Below are positions 34,717 through 38,691 of a DNA stretch of 38,691 nucleotides, one piece after another. The stretch is from NCBI GenBank assembly GCA_022796795.1, contig JAAWJI010000040.1, positions 1 through 38,691 of the forward strand. Reading direction: 5' to 3'. The notes beneath the pieces are model-generated. The model made no database searches and was not told the DNA's origin. It saw nothing but the letters and a program-made list of their open reading frames with translations. This DNA is from Lachnospiraceae bacterium. Lineage in GTDB: Bacteria > Bacillota > Clostridia > Lachnospirales > Lachnospiraceae. Positions within the stretch are counted from its first letter, which is position 1. Each line of letters opens with the position of its first letter. The translations under genes and the position numbers were made by a program.

Positions 34717-34915
34717 GTGAAAAAATATACATAGATTTTCGAAAAATCAGGGTGTATTTATGCAAAATGCTAATGCGAAAGAAATGTCTTGAAAAGCAGG
34801 GAAAACAGAGGTACAATGGGAAAGACAAAGCAGAGTGGACGGAGAGCGCCACCGTGTCAAAGCAGAGGTGGAAAGTCTTGGACTATTCAAAATATTCATG
34901 ATTAATGCATAAATA
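34705..34915. promoter_or_regulatory. Candidate ArgR/AhrC-type operator elements between argG and argC
   Basis: Three AT-rich related elements: ATAAATATGCA (34705-34715) over the argG -35, TATTTATGCA (34755-34764), and its exact reverse complement TGCATAAATA (34906-34915), next to ATTCATGATTAATGCAT (34894-34910). The spacing suits a looping arginine repressor, but the match to any known ARG box is only partial. Confidence 0.35.
34789..34817 (+). promoter_or_regulatory. Promoter of the argC operon
   Basis: TTGAAA (34789-34794) and TACAAT (34812-34817) are 17 bases apart. Transcription would start near 34824, leaving a leader of about 268 bases before argC. Confidence 0.6.
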
Positions 34916-35080
34916 TAAAGATGGAAACTATATGGAACAGGGAAGATGCTTGCATCTGTTAAGCAAAAGTGGTAGGATAGCGTCGGAAATAAATCCGGCC
35001 CAAGGCGGGATTCTCCTGCCTGCTGACCCTGTCATGGGCAATCAACGAGGAAAAGAAAGACGAAAGATTACCGAGAAGGG
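34826..35080 (+). other. Long untranslated leader of argC
   Basis: No credible gene is seen here. It holds a direct repeat CAAAGCAGAG (34826-34835 and 34858-34867), a CCACC/GGTGG pair, a perfect hairpin AGATGC-tt-GCATCT (34944-34957) and a GCCCA/TGGGC outer stem enclosing a GC-rich hairpin GGCGGGA/TCCTGCC near 35000-35040. No T-box sequence is present. Confidence 0.45.
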
Positions 35081-35091
35081 AGAAAAAATAT

Positions 35092-36132
35092 ATGATAAAA
35101 GTAGGAATTATTGGATCTACCGGATATGCAGGGGCAGAGCTGGTGCGGCTTTTGCTGGCTCACCCGGAGGTGCGGATCTGCTGGTATGGTTCCAGAAGTT
35201 ATATTGATAAGAAGTATGCCCAGGTATATCAGAATATGTTTCAGTTGGTGGAGGATGTGTGCCGGGATGACAATATGGCGGAGCTGGCCCGGGAGGCGGA
35301 TGTGATTTTCACAGCCACGCCCCAGGGGCTCTGTGCTTCCCTGGTAAACGAGGAGATTTTGTCCCAGGTGAAAATCATTGATCTGAGCGCGGATTTCCGC
35401 ATCAAGGATGTGGCAGTGTATGAGAAATGGTATGGAATTACCCATCCCTGTCCCCAGTATCTGCCGGAGGCTGTGTACGGCCTGTGCGAAGTGAATCGGG
35501 AGAAAATTCCCGGAGCGCGGATTCTGGCAAATCCGGGGTGCTATCCCACCTGCTCCACCCTGTCGGTCTATCCTCTGGTAAAAGAGGGCATTCTCGATCC
35601 GGCCACAATTATCATTGACGCCAAGTCCGGCACCTCCGGGGCGGGCCGGGGAGCCAAGGTAGACAATCTGTACTGTGAGGTCAATGAGAATATTAAGGCC
35701 TATGGGGTGGCGTCCCATCGACATACGCCGGAGATCGAGGAACAGCTGTCTTATGCGGCCGGGGAACCGGTGCTGCTGAATTTCACTCCCCATCTGGTTC
35801 CCATGAACCGGGGAATCCTGGTGACAGCCTACGCTTCCCTGAAAAAGCAGGTGTGTGAGGAGCAGGTGCGGGAGATTTACGACCATTATTATAGGAAGGA
35901 ACGCTTCGTCCGCCTGCTGGAGCCGGGCGCCTGTCCCCAGACGCGATGGGTGGAGGGAAGCAACTATGTGGATGTGAATTTCAAGCTTGATCCCAGAACC
36001 AACCGGGTGATTATGATGGGAGCCATGGATAACCTGGTGAAGGGCGCGGCTGGTCAGGCAGTGCAGAATATGAATCTGATGTTTGGACTTCCGGAGGAAA
36101 TGGGCCTGGAGCTGGTACCGTTGTTTCCTTAA
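35092..36132 (+). CDS. argC: N-acetyl-gamma-glutamyl-phosphate reductase
   Basis: The 346-residue enzyme reduces N-acetylglutamyl phosphate to the semialdehyde with NADPH. The nucleotide-binding motif GSTGYAG (8-14) and the catalytic cysteine C150 in ANPGCYPTC are clear, with the later SGTSGAGRGAK and HRHTPEIEEQ motifs. It starts the arginine gene run argC, GNAT, asparaginase, argJ. The ATG has AAGGGAG upstream. Confidence 0.97.
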   Translation: MIKVGIIGSTGYAGAELVRLLLAHPEVRICWYGSRSYIDKKYAQVYQNMFQLVEDVCRDDNMAELAREADVIFTATPQGLCASLVNEEILSQVKIIDLSADFRIKDVAVYEKWYGITHPCPQYLPEAVYGLCEVNREKIPGARILANPGCYPTCSTLSVYPLVKEGILDPATIIIDAKSGTSGAGRGAKVDNLYCEVNENIKAYGVASHRHTPEIEEQLSYAAGEPVLLNFTPHLVPMNRGILVTAYASLKKQVCEEQVREIYDHYYRKERFVRLLEPGACPQTRWVEGSNYVDVNFKLDPRTNRVIMMGAMDNLVKGAAGQAVQNMNLMFGLPEEMGLELVPLFP

Positions 36133-36157
36133 GGAGTCAGACGGAAAGGATTGTGAC

Positions 36158-36607
36158 ATGATAGAGATAAGAACCATGACCATAGAGGATTATGACGGTG
36201 TTTACGATCTGTGGATGACCATCCGGGGATTTGCGATCCGCAGCATTGACGATTCCAGAATGGGAGTAGAAAGGTTTCTCCGGCGAAATCCTGCCACCAG
36301 CGTGGTGGCCGTGGAAAACGGAAAAATTGTGGGAAGTATCCTGTGCGGTCATGACGGGCGCCGGGGCTGCCTTTACCATGTGTGCGTCCACGGGGATTAC
36401 CGCATGCAGGGAATCGGAAAAAGCATGGTGGTATTCTGCATGAATGAATTGAAGAAAGAGGAGATCAGCAAGGTATCCCTCATTGCATTTACCAAAAACG
36501 ATATTGGCAATGCATTTTGGAACCGGATTGGATGGACCAGAAGACTGGATCTGAATTACTATGACTTTACCTTGAATGAGGCCAATATTACAGCCTTTAA
36601 TGAATAG
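36158..36607 (+). CDS. GNAT family N-acetyltransferase
   Basis: The 149-residue protein has the GNAT acetyl-CoA-binding signature VCVHGDYRMQGIGKSMV (motif A, Q/RxxGxG/A) and a NAFWNRIGW segment. It resembles YpeA-like enzymes. The start at 36158 (MIEIRTMTIEDYDG) has GAAAGGA upstream; a longer in-frame start would overlap argC. Located between argC and asparaginase/argJ, it may supply or modify an N-acetyl group in arginine synthesis, for example an acetylglutamate synthase role, but this is inference from position only. Confidence 0.85.
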   Translation: MIEIRTMTIEDYDGVYDLWMTIRGFAIRSIDDSRMGVERFLRRNPATSVVAVENGKIVGSILCGHDGRRGCLYHVCVHGDYRMQGIGKSMVVFCMNELKKEEISKVSLIAFTKNDIGNAFWNRIGWTRRLDLNYYDFTLNEANITAFNE

Positions 36608-36622
36608 ATCAGGAGAAGAAAA

Positions 36623-37627
36623 ATGGAAAAACGGATCTTGCTTTTGACTACAGGCGGAACCATTGCCTCTACCCAGACAGAGCGGGGCTTGGCCCCGGGG
36701 CTGGGAGCCCAGGAGCTTCTGGAAAGCCTTCGGGATATTCTGCCCCCTTGCCGCATTGACACCCGGGAGGTGTGCAGCCTGGACAGTACCAATATGACCT
36801 GGCGGGAGTGGCTGCTTTTGGCGGGAGCTGTCCGGGAGGCCTATGACGCCTATGACGGCTTTGTGATTACCCATGGGACGGATACCATGGCCTACACGGC
36901 CAGCGCTTTGTCCTATCTGATCCAGAAATCTCCCAAGCCCATTGTGCTCACCGGGGCGCAAAAGCCTATTCATATGGAGATCACGGATGCCAAGAGTAAT
37001 CTGCGGGACGCAGTGCTCTATGCTCTGGACGAAAAATCTGCGGGGGTGCAGATTCTGTTTAACGGTCAGGTTATTACGGGTACCCGGGCCAAGAAGGTGC
37101 GAAGCTTTAGCTTCGACGCCTTTTCCAGCATTAATTATCCGCCGCTGGCAGCTGTGCAGGACGGGCGGATTCTCCGGTATATTGATGTGGGAGAGTCCCG
37201 GGAGGAGCCTGTATTTTATGACAGCCTTAATCCCCGGGTGTTTTTGCTGAAGCTTACGCCGGGTATCCGCACGGAGATTCTGGAGGCTGTGTTTCAGACC
37301 TATGACTGCATTATTGTGGAGAGCTTTGGAGTGGGAGGAATCCCGGACAGCATGGCAGACGATCTGTTTGCAATTTTGTCCCGCTATGAGCCAGGGGAAA
37401 AGGTTCTGGTCATGACCACCCAGGTCACCTACGAGGGCAGCAATGTGGGGGTCTATGAGGTGGGGCAAAGGCTTCGGGAGCGCTTCCCCCTTCTGGAGGC
37501 CCGGGATATGACGCTGGAAGCGGTGCTGGCCAAGATGATGTGGATTTTGGGACAGAATCTTACAGGCTTTGGGGAGATTGAGAAATTGTTTTATGAAAGA
37601 ATTGGCCAGGATACCATACTGGCGTAG
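36623..37627 (+). CDS. Asparaginase (type I-like)
   Basis: The 334-residue protein has both asparaginase active-site signatures: TTGGTIAST with nucleophile T13, and THGTDTMAYTA with T86/D87. The lack of a signal peptide indicates a cytosolic enzyme that makes aspartate and ammonia from asparagine. It lies 15 bases after the GNAT gene and 63 bases before argJ. Aspartate is the co-substrate of ArgG, which may explain its place in the arginine cluster. Confidence 0.92.
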   Translation: MEKRILLLTTGGTIASTQTERGLAPGLGAQELLESLRDILPPCRIDTREVCSLDSTNMTWREWLLLAGAVREAYDAYDGFVITHGTDTMAYTASALSYLIQKSPKPIVLTGAQKPIHMEITDAKSNLRDAVLYALDEKSAGVQILFNGQVITGTRAKKVRSFSFDAFSSINYPPLAAVQDGRILRYIDVGESREEPVFYDSLNPRVFLLKLTPGIRTEILEAVFQTYDCIIVESFGVGGIPDSMADDLFAILSRYEPGEKVLVMTTQVTYEGSNVGVYEVGQRLRERFPLLEARDMTLEAVLAKMMWILGQNLTGFGEIEKLFYERIGQDTILA

Positions 37628-37690
37628 ACTTGAAAAATCAGAAGGGATCCTGGGGGATAAAACGCAGAAAGTACAGGGAGGATTATAGAG

Positions 37691-38691
37691 ATGAGAGAAA
37701 TTGCAGGCGGCGTGACAGCGGCCAGAGGCTTTGAGGCAGCTGCAGCTGCAGCGGGAATCAAATATGAGGGGCGTACCGATATGGCTTTGATCTACAGCCA
37801 GGCGCCCTGCAGGGCGGCTGGCGTCTTTACCAGCAATGTGGTGAAAGCGGCTCCGGTAAAGTGGGACCAGAAAATTGTGGAGGAATCTCCCTTTGCTCAG
37901 GCGGTGGTGATCAACGCAGGTATTGCCAACGCCTGCACCGGCCAGGAGGGCATGGGGTATTGCCAGGAGACGGCAAAGGCAGCGTCCGCAGCCTTGAATA
38001 TTCCGGAATCCGCAGTGCTGGTGGCTTCCACCGGCGTCATTGGCATGCAGCTGCCCATAGAGCGGATCCAGGCTGGGATCGGCCTTTTGAAGGAGGCCAG
38101 AGGCCATGAAAGCGCCTATGGAACAGCGGCTGCAAAGGCTATTATGACCACAGATACGGTGCACAAGGAGATTGCCGTGGAGTTCCAGGCTGGGGGAAAG
38201 ACGGTTTACCTGGGGGGCATGTGCAAGGGTTCTGGTATGATTCACCCCAATATGTGCACAATGCTGGGATTTGTGACCACAGATCTTTGCATTTCCCGGG
38301 AGCTTTTGCAAAAGGCTGTGAAGGAGGATGTGAAGGATACCTTTAACATGATCTCCGTGGATGGGGATACCTCCACCAACGATACGCTGCTGGTGCTGGC
38401 AAACGGCATGGCGGGAAATTCGGAGATTCGGGAGGAAAATGAGGATTATGAGGCTTTTGTCCAGGCTTTGCGCTATGTGAATACCTGGCTGGCCAAGCGC
38501 ATGGCCGGGGACGGAGAAGGGGCCACGGCCCTTTTGGAGGTGACCATCCAGGGGTGCCGGGATAAGGAAGAGGCGGTGAAGCTGGCCAAATCCGTGGTGA
38601 CTTCCAGCCTGGTGAAGGCTGCCATGTACGGCCATGACGCCAACTGGGGACGGATTCTCTGCGCCATGGGATATTCCGGAGCATCGTTTGA
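37691..38691 (+). CDS. argJ: Glutamate N-acetyltransferase/amino-acid acetyltransferase (partial, runs off the window)
   Basis: The first 333 codons are present and the frame is open to the window end; the full protein is usually about 400 residues. ArgJ transfers the acetyl group from N-acetylornithine to glutamate and may also use acetyl-CoA. The self-cleavage site is visible: KGSGMIHPNMCTMLGFVTTD, with nucleophile Thr190 (codon 38258-38260) following Cys rather than the more common Ala. The start has GGGAGGA eight bases upstream. argB and argD probably lie beyond the window. Confidence 0.95.
   Translation, partial: MREIAGGVTAARGFEAAAAAAGIKYEGRTDMALIYSQAPCRAAGVFTSNVVKAAPVKWDQKIVEESPFAQAVVINAGIANACTGQEGMGYCQETAKAASAALNIPESAVLVASTGVIGMQLPIERIQAGIGLLKEARGHESAYGTAAAKAIMTTDTVHKEIAVEFQAGGKTVYLGGMCKGSGMIHPNMCTMLGFVTTDLCISRELLQKAVKEDVKDTFNMISVDGDTSTNDTLLVLANGMAGNSEIREENEDYEAFVQALRYVNTWLAKRMAGDGEGATALLEVTIQGCRDKEEAVKLAKSVVTSSLVKAAMYGHDANWGRILCAMGYSGASF

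Noticed and set aside
34960..34985. T-box-like stretch (AGTGGTAGGATAGCG) in the argC leader
   Set aside because: It lacks the conserved GGTGGnACCGCG core and a matching terminator, so it is not called a T-box.
34905..35207. Open frame starting in the argC leader
   Set aside because: It overlaps the start of argC by over 100 bases in another frame, has no good ribosome site and no recognisable sequence.
36137..38635. Very long open frame (832 codons) on the minus strand
   Set aside because: It is antisense to the GNAT, asparaginase and argJ genes, which have clear motifs and ribosome sites. Its translation is low-complexity, rich in His, Leu, Gln and Pro, typical of a shadow frame in GC-rich DNA.
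1..38691. CRISPR arrays, insertion sequences, tRNA or rRNA genes
   Set aside because: No regularly spaced repeats with unique spacers, transposase motifs, or tRNA/rRNA-like sequences were noticed; a tRNAscan or ISfinder run could confirm.

Overview
The window looks like a chromosomal segment of an anaerobic Firmicute of the class Clostridia, most likely Lachnospiraceae. The evidence is the strong AGGAGG-type ribosome sites, a CIRCE element, YesM/YesN-type sensor-regulator genes beside a sugar ABC transporter, ECF vitamin uptake, a DUF5721-like gene and a sigma-54 activator of the clostridial GAF type. Most genes are GC-rich. The first ~1.87 kb is conspicuously AT-rich and looks recently acquired.

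Layout. (1) 1-1.87 kb, minus strand: an AAA ATPase and a short TOPRIM-like partner, probably a defence pair; the partner appears frameshifted near the window edge. (2) 1.95-10.4 kb: a sigma-54 activator, its upstream operator-like dyads, a textbook -24/-12 promoter, then diaminopropionate ammonia-lyase, the M20 hydrolase YgeY, a sodium:solute symporter, a D-aminoacylase-like amidohydrolase and RidA. This reads as one inducible nitrogen-scavenging operon: import, deacylation or hydrolysis, deamination to pyruvate, and removal of the reactive 2-aminoacrylate intermediate. (3) 10.6-14.6 kb: rpoN (sigma-54 itself), an FGGY sugar kinase and a ribokinase. (4) 14.7-17.9 kb: htpG on the minus strand with a perfect CIRCE element, a small cupin gene, and a convergent DUF5721-like gene. 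(5) 17.9-19.5 kb, minus strand: pyridoxal/pyridoxamine kinase and an ECF S component, probably a vitamin B6 salvage operon. (6) 19.9-28.4 kb: sugar ABC permease, ATPase, Gfo/Idh/MocA oxidoreductase, substrate-binding lipoprotein, then after a terminator a sensor kinase and an AraC-type response regulator. (7) 28.5-32 kb: M18 aminopeptidase, DegV protein and two small membrane/secreted proteins of unknown function. (8) 32.1-38.7 kb: a second Gfo/Idh/MocA oxidoreductase and argG on the minus strand; divergently argC, a GNAT acetyltransferase, asparaginase and the start of argJ, which runs off the window.

The most interesting items are the self-contained sigma-54 catabolic module, a compact 5' leader structure with a possible pseudoknot before the ABC transporter operon, the ATPase/TOPRIM pair, a 61-bp tandem triplication of the activator gene's 3' end, and structured leaders before htpG, the ECF gene and argC. 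No rRNA, tRNA, CRISPR array, insertion sequence or phage gene was seen. All family assignments are from reading the sequence; no database search was run.
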